Below, piece after piece: positions 20,601 through 31,130 of a stretch of 64,000 nucleotides of DNA. The stretch spans positions 79,317,093 to 79,381,092 of the forward strand of contig CM056724.1 of assembly GCA_029844215.1 (NCBI GenBank), in the 5' to 3' direction. Made by a program: the position numbers and the translations under genes. The notes beneath the pieces are model-generated. The model made no database searches. It was not told where the DNA came from and was given only the letters and a program-made list of their open reading frames with translations. This DNA comes from Przewalskia tangutica (Eukaryota; Streptophyta; Magnoliopsida; Solanales; Solanaceae). Positions within the stretch are counted from its first letter, which is position 1. Each line of letters opens with the position of its first letter.

Positions 20601-21204
20601 AGGCTATGGCGGTGAGGAAGGAATTCCACGCACGAGTGGTGAATTGGAGGCGTGAGTCCCCGACTTGATATCTTGCTTATATGTTGTGTCTTGTAGTTTG
20701 GTTATCACGCATGTCTCCGCTTTATATAGAATGTTATGATTTCATTTCTGATTTTCTGATTTCACATACTTGGTACTGTTATCGACCTCGCCGGGCTGCG
20801 TTCATGCCGCAGTAGAGGTACATCACCGCCGATCCCCGCGTTTAGGATCACATTTCGTGTTGGGAAGCTCCGTTCCTTGGAGGCTTATCTTTTGGTATGT
20901 TACCACAGTGCAGCAGGTTCTTGTACATTCAGGGGTATGGCGGGGCCCTGTCCCGTCATAGTTGTTGTAAAAATCTTAGAGGTCTGTAGCACTATTGTGG
21001 GCAGGGTTGTAAAAGGATTAAACTGTTCGGGTTTTATGTATATACTGAAGGCAACTGTTTTGGTTGGCCTGTTTATTTATCATACCCCTTGATTCATGTC
21101 TATTTGCATGTTTAAGTTTTTATGTCACTGGTTTTCTCTGATGTTGTATCACTAGGGTGCCCGGGGTAAGGCACCAGTCACGGGCCCGGGTTCGGGTCTT
21201 GACA
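17622..21204 (+). mobile_element. LTR_5, complete long LTR (3,583 bp)
   Basis: Same landmarks as LTR_4: palindrome 17826-17847, TATAAATA 18039-18046, donor-like GAG|GTAAAT and GAG|GTATGT, GTTATAAC hairpins, ~130-bp repeats (20249-20490), and terminal CTTGACA before a PBS. At ~18660-18720 it reads GAACTGAACTG and CATAGGACTG where LTR_4 and LTR_6 are shortened at each CTG/CAG. Confidence 0.9.
20249..20490 (+). repeat. ~133-bp LTR repeat, 2 copies (LTR_5)
   Basis: Units start GACTTACGG at 20249 and 20382. Each includes CCACGTGTC, which holds a CACGTG core. Confidence 0.8.
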
Positions 21205-21207
21205 AAG

Positions 21208-21219
21208 TGGTATCAGAGC
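21208..21219 (+). promoter_or_regulatory. Primer-binding site, array unit 3
   Basis: TGGTATCAGAGC lies three bases after LTR_5. Confidence 0.93.
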
Positions 21220-21265
21220 AGTTAGTCCTCGGAAAGTGTCTACAAACCGTGTCTAGTAGAGTCTT

Positions 21266-21299
21266 GATTATCGGTGTGTTGTGCACCACATCTATAATC
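21266..21299 (+). other. Leader hairpin (copy 4)
   Basis: Same stems and TTGTGCAC loop as in units 1 and 2. Confidence 0.7.
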
Positions 21300-21406
21300 A
21301 GGAGGCTATAGGACATTTAGGATTGGTTTCCATTCTTCTCATTCTGAGATCGTGCCTTAGAGCTGTGTGATAAGTTGGACCCTCGACGTATTTCGTTTTT
21401 ACGATT

Positions 21407-22571
21407 ATGCCTCCGCCAAGCAACGGCCCGAGAAGGCAAAGCGGCAGAGGAGTCGCGAGTAGAGCAAATGGCGAGACCACAAGACTGAGCCTCCATCCCG
21501 CGATGCAGGCGAGAGGAGATGAGTTACAAGAGTGGGCGATTAATGGCGGGGTTGTGGCAGACTTGAGGATAAATGGACGCAGCAGATTCGATAGCACGAT
21601 GGTTCACCCTAGATCGAGATAGTTCGAGGCTACGAGATTTTACGAGTTGTAAACCGCGAGTTTTATGGGTCGAGGCACGAGGATGATCCGAGGAGTTCAT
21701 CAAGCGATTCTGACGGATCATGAGTGATCAAGGCATCGGAGACCGAGTCGGTGGTCCTAGGTTCGCATCAGTGCGTGATACCGCAATGATCGGTTTGATT
21801 CGTGAGGCTGTCGGGAGAGCATGCACTTCCGGTATGTGGAACGAGTTCTCAGAGGCCTTTCTTGCACATTTCTTGCCTCCCCAGTGAGGAGGGCTCGGGC
21901 CGACATATTTTTGGTGTTGCGGCAGAACGGGCGTACGGTTCGGGAGTACAATGTGGAGTTCGACTCATTGGCCCAGACGCGTCCGCGTTGGTAGCTAGTA
22001 TGGAGGATCGAGTGCACCGATATGTTCTGAGGCTCGATGATTACCTAACAGAGTTGTTGGTGTAGCTCTTCAGGGCATGGACAATGACCGCATGCAGGCG
22101 TATGCACTTGGATTTGAGGAGCGGCTAAATCGACGTAATGACCAAGTCGCGAAGAGGGCGAGCAGCGAGGTCCTTTGTAACGTTCGAGGCGGATCGCCTC
22201 AACAGCAGACTAGTTATGTACCTCCGCCCGATGCAGTGGTCCTCCACGCTTCGGGACGCCGGGTTATTCAGAGCGGTCGGGGCTCCTGTGTTTCAGATTT
22301 TCGAGGAGTAAGTACTCGCCGGATGAGGCCACCCGTATCTCAGTGTGACAATTGTGGTAAAGCCCATAGAGGGGAATGTCGTACTGGTTTGGGAGATTGC
22401 TATACTTGCGGCCGACAGGGCCATTTGACGGGAGACTGTCAGGCCGAGTACTGTGGTAGGATAGCACAGACTACTAGATCAGTTGCGGGTTCTTCACCTT
22501 CCATAGCTAGGCAGGATGTTCATACACCGGCAGGCCACGGTAGAGGTCGCGGTGGAAGTTTCCAGTTTTAG
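21407..22571 (+). pseudogene. gag, array unit 3 (longest intact 3' half)
   Basis: Third array copy of Gag, from the ATG at 21407 to TAG at 22569-22571. The C-terminal 164 codons (22077-22571) are uninterrupted. They cover the end of the capsid-type region, a Pro/Gln-rich linker, two zinc knuckles and the Gly/Arg-rich tail GHGRGRGGSFQF. Knuckle 1 (22344-22379, CDNCGKAHRGEC) has C-X2-C-X3-H-X3-C spacing. Knuckle 2 (22398-22439, CYTCGRQGHLTGDC) has the standard retroviral spacing. The N-terminal half is broken by indels. It is the best copy for judging the family: an RNA-binding Gag with no protease, reverse transcriptase or integrase attached. Confidence 0.86.
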
Positions 22572-23201
22572 CGGTCCTTTGAACCGCCTATTTTCAGGTA
22601 TATCCTTAACCCTCTAGAGTTTGTATGTATTGATGTACTGATGATGTGTTTAGTGTTATGATCGGATAGCTTTGTGCTAAAATGTGATTTAGAAACCTGG
22701 TTAGTGAAAAAGGGTAAGTCCCTGGGTAGTGTGAAATGGAAGTGGTAGCTTTCATGACTTGTATAAATAAGATTGTTCGGATCGGGAACAAGAGTTTGGC
22801 GCGTTTGGGGTCGGGTTGAGGACCATTTGCGGGTCAACCCAGTGCCGGATTAGGGTGGGGTCGATTCGAGGTGGTCCCTTGAGGTAGGTCACGAGGTGCT
22901 AGGCTCGGTTAGGAGACCATCGTATGAGTTCGTGGATATGTTCGACGAGCGGTTCGTGAAGGCGGGAATGGCCTTAAAGAAGATTGAGGTTAGTAAGATG
23001 ACCAAGTTTGGAGGTAGTGACTCGGAGATTTTTTGGAGGGAAGTAATGGCGAAGTATGGTACGTGCAGGAGAGTTCAGTGACTACGACGAGTAAGGATAG
23101 AAGAGAACGTGTGTTATTTCGTGGCCATGTGTGGCGTTGGCAACTTGTTAGAGGAACTTTATCGTGTCCGTCTTGAGAAGGAACATTCGACGAATGTTTC
23201 T
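22572..23201 (+). other. Non-coding 3' internal region, array unit 3
   Basis: Same blocks as the other array units: post-gag TATATCCTTAACC, GC-rich inverted pair, joined integrase-flank segments, AACATTCG/CGAATGTT pair. No gene is seen. Confidence 0.7.
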
Positions 23202-23212
23202 AAGGAGGAGAA
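23202..23212 (+). promoter_or_regulatory. Polypurine tract, array unit 3
   Basis: AAGGAGGAGAA abuts the LTR start at 23213. Confidence 0.88.
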
Positions 23213-26200
23213 TGTTATACCGTATTTCAGTATGCGTGGGGCGTGCGTAGGAATTTGAGCCTTAAAGTTAGGCAAGGTTCGAATTTTGCACAACACGGTT
23301 AGAGTCGTTTTTCGAAAGCGTTTCCACGACTTTCGTAGGGAAAATTCGGCTATGTCCTTTTTAATTTTTGCGGATTTTTAGAGAGACGAAACATTTTGGA
23401 CCAACGGGAGGGTGACATGTGTCACCTCACATTGGAAGCTAGGGCGGCAACCTCGGGCGATTTGGGCTACTTTATGGCCTTGATTTGTGCCTTGTTTTGT
23501 GGCTTGTTTTGTGGAGTGTTTTGTGGAGTAGGGTTAGGGTGCACTTGGCTTGATCATGGCCTTACACTTGCCTTGCACATGGCTTGATCTTGGCCATTGG
23601 TTGGCCTTTGCAGCTATAAATACCCCGAAGTGAAGACTTCTTCATCCACTCCTCACTTTGTATAAGTCTTGAAACCCTCTTCTCCCTCTTGTTGACTCTC
23701 GTCCAAGAGCCCCCAAGTAAAGGCCCTTGGCGAAACCCCTACCAGCTGTGTAGCCTTAGCGAGAACACCCCTCCTTGGAGTTGTTCTCGTGAGATACCTC
23801 CCCCCCCCTTGGTTGAGAAATACTCTCCAAATATTATTATGATGCCCAAATACTTTAGCCCATATACCTTGTAGTACTTTCCAAAAGTTACCTCTATACG
23901 TAGAGCCCGTAAATACTACCTTTTGTCCTTTTAGTCTCAAACCGAAACCCTAAGAAAATCTTCATAGTTGGTTGAAGTATGTAAGTAGAAGTTGGTTAGA
24001 ACTTCTAAGGGTTGTTTGGAGCGGATTGGAGCGCACGGAGTAGGAGCTAAACCTTGCTCAGGATCGACTTTTATCTCGGATAATTTTGGGCTTATCGAGG
24101 TAAATAATCTTGTCCCCCTTTGGTAATTGGAAATTACACGTCGTTGTAATATATAGTTGGAGTATACTATATATAGAACTGAACTTAGTATTGTGGCAAT
24201 GTCTTTTGACTTAAGCCTGAATTTAAAGAAAAGAATCGACGTAATTACATAGTGTATTCAGATGAGACTTGTGTAGTTTTACTGTGTAGTAGAATTGTAC
24301 ACGTCCGGATTAGACGTATAACCCCCCCTGGTTGGCTTGGTAGCCGGCCTCGATAGAGGATGAGATTTACGCGGTTGCGGGGGGAGGTGCTGCCGAATTT
24401 TCTGTAGAGTATGGGAACCGTGTGTTTAGAAGATTAATAAGCGCCTTGTGGCCTTATAGGTTGAAGTACTATGTGTGGCGTGATCTACGTGGCTTAAGGA
24501 GTAGCCGACGGTTTGAGGTACTTGGAGCGTTTTGCTATTAGTCGATAATCGTCGCGAGGTATGTGAACCTCTTCCTATCTTTTCTAGCATGATATGTGTA
24601 TAACTATGTAATGCGGTGAGCGTACATATGTTAAATGTATTTGATTGGTTTAAAACATAAAGGGTTATAACGGCTTTATGGGAAGTTGGTTATAACAGCT
24701 TTATGTAAGTAAGAAATGCTTTGTGGCTTTTAAAAGATAACTGATTTGACTTATAACTGACTTGATGTGTGATAATAAGAATCTTGAAGTATTTCAAAAG
24801 ATTTGAGAACCTTTTTGAAAAGAAGAGTAATACTTGGTTTTGAAAACATAAGAGTTATACTAGCTTTATGGGAAGTTAGGTATAATGTCTTAAGAATGGT
24901 AAAAAGAAATGGTTTACTGATTTTTAGAAGTTAAGAGACTTGATCTTAAAAGATAAGAGACTTGGCTTAATTGTATTGATATGAAGTTTGTTAAATGTGA
25001 AACCTCATTCGTGAGTAATGGGTACTTGGTTTTAAAAGGAATAATGTTTTACTGATTTCGGAAATCATAATGAGTATCGACAAACCACGGCAGCGTTAAT
25101 ATAGGAAAATGTAATGAATAATGAAGTATTATTAAAACCAGTAGAAACCCCCATCTGCATAGAAACTAAGATGAGACAAAATGATATTACATTTCCTAGA
25201 TCATGGTTGCTTAATAAGATTGATTATGAATAAGAATAACCTACACTCATATAAGACATATGTTACTCAAAATGTTTTAAAAGAGATTAAGACATTGAAC
25301 TATGAAACTTTTCTAAAATAAAGAGCCTTGAGCAATTGAAATTAGGCAAACTGGAACCTTAGGGGAAAAGAGTGTGGTTGAAAAGGAAAGTGTTTTGGTT
25401 TACCTATAAATGTGAGTCACTCTATTTTATACTACGGGTATCGGGTGACTTTTACAAAAGGAATGTATCTCTTTAAAAAAAGGAATTTAACGTACGTAGT
25501 ACTTTAGGGTTAAAACCCGGACTTTGATATAAAATGAAGGTACTTTGAGTTGTGTATAACTTGCCTATGCTTGTTGTTGTGTAACTTGCCTATGCTTGTT
25601 GTGATAGCCTTTGTTGTGCAAGAATTGTGTTTCTATATTACCGAGTCTCTCGATGGAGGCGGTTGACTTATTGAGACTTACTTGGACGTCTTGGCGTGTG
25701 GAAGATTCCACGGGTATGCTTCCATTATTATTGTTACATGGGCATGTCTACAGATGATGTGGACATGTGGCCATTCTGGTTATTCTGGCGAAGTATCGTG
25801 ACTTACGGTTGTGATCGGGTGCGTGCTGTTTACTTGCCCCGTCGCCACGTGGCGGTGGATCTGGTATAGGTTATTGCACCGCCACGTGTCGCCAGCGAGT
25901 CGGTGTTTGGATGGAGCCGTGACTTACGGATGTGATCGGTGCGTGGCGATTCACTTGCCCCGTCACGTGGCGCGCAGTGGAGTAGTGGAGGCTATTGCAC
26001 GCCACGTGTCGCCTTCATGATATGGTTGTACAATATTATTGGTACGGTCGGATCGGTAGTTATACTTGCCCGCACGGTTTTATGGCACAGGTGGGACTTG
26101 GTGTTCATGTATACTCCTTGGTGTTGTTATATCAGAGACTGCCGGCAGTGAGGAAGGAATTCCACGGGCACGAGTGGTGAAGTGGAGGGCGTGAGTCCCT

Positions 26201-26742
26201 GACTTGATATAGCTGCTTATATGTTGTATCGTAGTTTGGTTATCATGCATGTCTCCGCTTTATATAATTTGTTATGATTTCATTCTGATATTCTGATTCA
26301 CATACTTGGTACTGTTGTCTTGACCTCCTTCGGGGGCCGCGTTCATGCCGCAGTAGAGGTACATCACATCGATCCGCGTTTAGGATCACATTTCGGCGTG
26401 TTGGGAAGCTCCGTTCCTTCGAGGCTTATCTTTTGGTATGTTACCACAGTGCAGCAGGTTCTTGTACATTCGAGGGGTATGGCGGGGCCCCGTCCGTCAT
26501 AGTTGTTGTAAAAATCTTAAGTGCTGAGCACTATTGTGGCGGGGTTGTAAAAGGATTAAAGCTATTGGGTTTTATGTATATCGAAGGCAAGCTTTATTTT
26601 GGTTGCTGTTTATTTATCATACCTCTTGATTCATGTCTATTTGCATGTTTAAGTTTTTATTTCCGCTGGTTTTCTCTGATGTTGTATCACTAGGGTGCCC
26701 GGGGTAAGGCACCAGTCACGGGCCCGGGTTCGGGTCTTGACA
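23213..26742 (+). mobile_element. LTR_6, last LTR of the array (3,530 bp)
   Basis: TGTTATACCG to CTTGACA. It carries TATAAATA at 23615-23622, a slightly damaged palindrome near 23407, donor-like sites, GTTATAAC hairpins and the ~130-bp repeats (25798-26015). No PBS follows. The next bases are interior sequence of LTR X, so this is the right edge of the array. Confidence 0.88.
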
Positions 26743-29700
26743 GACAATTTGAGACTTAAAGTTTGGCATAGGTTCGAATTTTTTTGCACAACACCCGGTT
26801 AGAGTCGTTTTTCAACGAAACGTTTTACTAAGTTTGCGAAGGGAAAATTCCGGTTATGTCGTTTAGTATTTTTGCGGATTTTTCCGAGCGACGGAACATT
26901 TTTGGACCAACGGGAGGGTGACACTTGTCACCCTCATTGGACGGTTTGAGAGGCCACGGCTAGGAGGGTTTTGAGGCCCTTTTCATGGGTCTTTGTTTTG
27001 TGAGGGATTTAAGGAGTAGGTTAGGGTGCACTTGTGCCAATCTTGGCCATCCACTTGCCCCCCACATGGCTTGATCTTGTCCGTTGGTGTCCCTATATTA
27101 CCCCCCCTTGTGATGAACTTATTCATCCATTCCTCACTTTGTCTAAGCCTTTAAAAATCTCCCCCCCTTTGTGTTGTTCTCGTCCAAGCCTCTCCCCTTC
27201 CCTTTGAGTGGCCTTGTGGCGAGAGGGTACCCTCCCCTGGTAGTGTTCTAGCCAGAGGGTACCCACTGCCTAGTTGTTTGAAATATACCCTCCTTGTGGT
27301 ATTGACATTCTTCTTCAAGTAGTGTTATAATACCCAAACTACCTGAGCCTTTACCTGGTAGTATTCCAAAAGTTACCTCTATCGTAGAGCAGGAAATACT
27401 ACCATTTGTCCTTTTAGTCTCAAACCAAAACCCTAAGGAAATCTTCATAGCGAGTTGAAGTATTTAAGTAGAAGTTGGTTAGAACTTCTAAGGGTTGTTT
27501 GGAGCGGATTGGACGCGCGGAGTAGGAGCTAAACCTTGCTCAGGATCGACATTATAACTTGGATAATTTTGGGCTTATCGAGGTAAATATGCTTGTCCCC
27601 TTATTGTAATTGGAAATTACATGTTGTAGGATTATATAGTTGAAGTATACTATATATAGAACTAAGCATAGCTTTGCGGCAATGTCTTTTGACTTAAGCC
27701 TGAATTTAAAGAAGAGAACTGAACTGTAATTACATAGGACTGTATTACAGTAGACTTGTGGTATTACTGTATAGTAGAATTGTATACGTCCGGTTAGACG
27801 TATAACCCCCCCCCCCTGGTTGGCTTGGTAGCCGGCCTCGATAGAGGAGGAGATTTACGATGTGGCGGGAAATCTTCGAATTTTACAGAATATGGAACCG
27901 ATGCGGTTAGAAGTTAATGACGTTTGTGGCCTTATAGGTGGAAGTACTACGAGTAGCGTATTCTACTTGACGAGTGGAAAAGGCTAGCCGTTCTGATCGT
28001 GGGCGTTTTGCTTATTGTCGATAATCGTCGTGAGGTATGTGAACCTCTTCCTATCCTTCTAGCATGATGCTTTGTAAACTATGTAGTACGGTAGACGTAC
28101 ATGTGCTAAATGAGTTGGTTGGTTTAAAACATAGGGTGTTATAATAGCTTTATGGGAAGTTAGTTATAACGACTCTATGTAGGTAAAAGATTGGTTTATT
28201 GATTGTAGAAGTTAAGAGACTTGATCTTGAAAGATAAGAGACTTAACTTGTTTTACTTGGTAATTAACATTTTGTTAAAAGTGTTGTGAAACCTCATTCG
28301 CGAGTAATGAGTACTTGGTTTTAAAAAGAATAATGTTTTATTGATTTCGGAAATGAGAATAAGTGTCGAACAAACCACAGCAGCGCTAATAAAGGAAAGT
28401 GTATTGACAAATAACAAATTGTTATTAAAACCAGTAGAAACCTCCATCTGCATAGAAGCTAAGATAAGACAAAATTGTATTACATTTCCTAGATCATGGC
28501 TGCTGTAACAAGATTGTTGTAAACAAGAATAAACGGCTCACGTACAAGACATATGTTACTCAATTGTTTTAAAAGAGATTAAGACTATGAGTTATGAAAC
28601 CTTTCTAAAATGAGAAACTTGAGCATTTGAAATTAGGCAAACTTGAACGTTTGGAAAATAATGTTGTTACTTGATTTTACAAAGGGAAGTATTTTAGTTT
28701 ACTTAAAAAGATAGTCACTCTATTTTATGCTACGGGTATTATGTGACTTTTGTGAAAAGCGGATCCTTTAAAAGAGTTAATGTCGTAGTACTTTAGGGTT
28801 AAAACCCGGACTTTGATATAAAATGGAAGTACCTTGAGCTGTGTGTAACTTGCCTATGCTTGTTGTTGTGTAACTACCTATGCTTGTTGTGATAGCCTTT
28901 GTTGTGCAAGTGTTGATATCAGGTGACTTCTTGGGAAGGAGTGGATCTTTTATAAAAGTCTAGAAGTATGGTAATTTGCTTGAGCTTGTTTGCGATAGCT
29001 TTGGTTGTCTTGATATATTGTTGTTGATGTCACATGGACATGTCTACACCGTCTGAGAATTCGAGGGCATGTGGCCCATGGCGGGTTGATTACGATATAT
29101 TGTTATTGTGGTTACATGGACATGTCTACACCGGCGCAATTCGGGCGTGTGGCGTGCGGCGGGTTGATCACCCGATGTATTGTTGTTAATGTCACATGGA
29201 CGTGTCTACACCGTCTGACTCCGGGGCATGTGGCCGTAGGGCATTGTTATTATTGTTGCATCATGGACATGCCTACACCGTCTGAATTCGGGGCACGCGG
29301 CCGTGATGCGAACATGATTGATGTTGTGGGCGTGAGACCCATAGTTATATTTGAGTGATGACTTGAGGCGTGAGTCACATCGGAACATATTTGTTGTTAT
29401 GTAGTGAATCAGAGTTTGGTTATCATACATGTCTCCGCTTTATTTAGACTAGTATGATTTCATTTACAATATTTTCTGATTTCACATACTTGGTACTGTT
29501 ATCGACCTCGCCCGAAGTGCGTTCATGCCGCAGTAGGAGTACATCGGTAGTGGATCCTCGCCATAGGATCACGATTCGGCGTATTAGGAAGCTCCGTTTC
29601 TCGGGCTTATTCTTTGGTATGTGTTCCCGAGTTGTAGGTTCTTGTACATTCAGGTATGGCGGGGCGGTCCGTCATGGTTGTTGTAAATCTTAGAGTGCAT

Positions 29701-29905
29701 AATCTTTGTTGTGGCGGGGTTGTAAAAAGGATTAAACTGTTCGGGTTTATGTATATATCTGAGCAACCGTTTTTGGTTGCTTTGTTTATGATCATATATC
29801 TTGTTTCATGTTTATGTTTTATTTTCCGCTGGTTTTCTCTGATGTTGTATCACTAGGGTGCCCGGGGTAAGGCACCAGTCACGGGCCCGGAATCGGGTCG
29901 TGACA
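26743..29905 (+). mobile_element. LTR X, lacking its first tens of bases
   Basis: It begins with GACAATTTGAGACTTAAAG, which corresponds to ~45 bp inside a family LTR, and ends at GGTCGTGACA (29905). It has the palindrome (26924-26945), a degenerate TATA region near 27095, GAG|GTAAAT near 27578 and a minisatellite at 29031-29310. Its left end was presumably lost in the deletion that made LTR_3. It is followed by interior LTR sequence beginning CCTTT, its likely target duplication in A's 3' LTR. Confidence 0.75.
29031..29310 (+). repeat. 70-82-bp minisatellite, 4 copies
   Basis: Units hold ATGGACATGTCTACACC (29031, ~29113, ~29193, ~29263) followed by GGGCATGTGGCC-like sequence. The array is in the variable LTR slot and is unrelated to the 48-bp and ~130-bp repeats. 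Confidence 0.82.
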
Positions 29906-31088
29906 CCTTTATAAAATAAGAGACATAAGTGTTTGAAATTAGGCAAACTTGAACTTTTGGAAAAGAATGTTGTTACTTGATGTTGAAAAGGAAAGTGTTT
30001 TGGTTTACCTAAAAATGTGAGTCACTCTATTTTAATACTACGGGTATCGGGTGACCTTTATAAAAGGAATGAATCTTTTAAAAAGAATTTAACGTACGTA
30101 ATACCTTGGGGTCAGAACCTGGACTTTGGCCTAAAATAAACTTGAGTTGTGTGTAACTTGCCTATGTTTGTGTTTGATAGCCTTGTGTGCATATACTGTA
30201 TTTCTATACCACCGCGTCTCTCGATGGAGGGCCGGCTGATTTGTTATGAACGATTATCCACCGAGTCCCACGAGATGGGCCGGGACACGTATTTCATCTG
30301 ATTCTTCACCGAGTCCCATGGGATGGGCCGGGACACGTATTCCATCTGATTATTCACCGAGTCCCACGAGATGGGCCGGGACACGTATTCCATCTGATTC
30401 TCTACCGAGTCCCATGGGATGGGCCGGGACACGTATTCCACATGATTCTTTACCGAGTCCCACGGGATGGGCCAGGACACGTATTCCACACGATTTATAC
30501 CTAGGCTGGCGGTGAGGAAGGAGTTCCAGGCGTGAGGATGACTTGAGGCGTGAGTCCCGACTTGACATGATCGATTTTATGTTGTGAGCGTAGTTTGGTT
30601 ATCATACATGTCTCTGCTTTATATAGACTATTATGATCTCATTTATTGTCTTTTCTGCTTTCACATACTTAGTACTGTTATCGACCTCCTTGGTGCGTTC
30701 ATCTGCGCAGTAGAAATCATCGATTGTGGATCCTCGCTCATAGGATCAAAGTTCAACGTGTTAGGAAGCCCCGTTTCTTGGAGGCTTATCTTTTGGTATG
30801 TTACCACAGTGCAGCAGGTTCTTGTACATTCGGGGTATGGCGGGCCTGTCCGTCATAGTTGTTGTCACTTCTTAGAGTGCATGAAATCTTGTTGTGGCGA
30901 GTTTGTAAAAGGATAAGCTGTCGGGTATTTATGTATATACCGAAGGCAACCGCTTTGGTTGCTTTGTTTATTTATCATGTCTCTTAATTCATGTTCGTGT
31001 TTTTATTTCCGCTGATTTTCTCTGATGTTGTATCACTAGGGTGCCCGGGGTAAGGCACCAGTCACGGGCCCGGGTTCGGGTCGTGACA
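29906..31088 (+). mobile_element. 3' end of element A's 3' LTR
   Basis: The region is nearly identical to 4108-5282, including the 48-bp repeats at 30259-30497, and ends GGTCGTGACA at 31088. It is followed by retrotransposon internal sequence (ATTGTGATTAGAAA, compare 35659) rather than a PBS, so it is the right end of an element inserted in Z. Confidence 0.75.
30259..30497 (+). repeat. 48-bp minisatellite, 5 copies (second array)
   Basis: Units start at 30259, 30307, 30355, 30403 and 30451. Sequence and copy number match 4461-4700, as expected for two LTRs of one element. Confidence 0.92.
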
Positions 31089-31130
31089 AGTGTATTGTGA
31101 TTAGAAATCATGGTTAGTTAACCAGGAAAG
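31089..31130 (+). mobile_element. Element Z internal region, fragment 1
   Basis: 42 bp match the post-gag region of C (35657-35695, TTAGTTAACCA). The left side of Z lies outside the window. The last five bases, GAAAG, are the left target duplication of element C. Confidence 0.75.

Larger units (their letters stand above)
7758..26742 (+). mobile_element. Tandem retrotransposon array (LTR-int-LTR-int-LTR-int-LTR)
   Basis: Four LTRs alternate with three internal regions in one orientation, each internal region sharing its LTRs with its neighbours. LTR starts at 12031, 17622 and 23213 are exactly 5,591 bp apart. The units are nearly identical apart from small differences, mostly at CTG/CAG/CCG. 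Sequence after the last LTR (26743) is interior LTR of another copy, so the whole array probably sits inside LTR X with GACAA as the right target duplication. Unequal recombination between LTRs or insertion of a concatemer would produce this. A repeat misassembly is not excluded. Confidence 0.82.
2934..31088 (+). mobile_element. Element A, inferred full span with nested insertions
   Basis: This is an inferred assembly: LTR_2 (5'), an internal region with gag (5283-7636), and a 3' LTR that starts at 7637 and ends at 31088. The 3' LTR is interrupted by LTR X, which was itself invaded by the tandem array. A ~1.2-kb deletion junction near 7760 then fused A's LTR to the array. Support is the PPT at 7624-7636 and the near-identity of 4108-5282 with 29906-31088. 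The base after 31088 begins Z-type internal sequence, so A sits in Z, with AGTGT at 31089-31093 as the likely target duplication. Confidence 0.55.
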
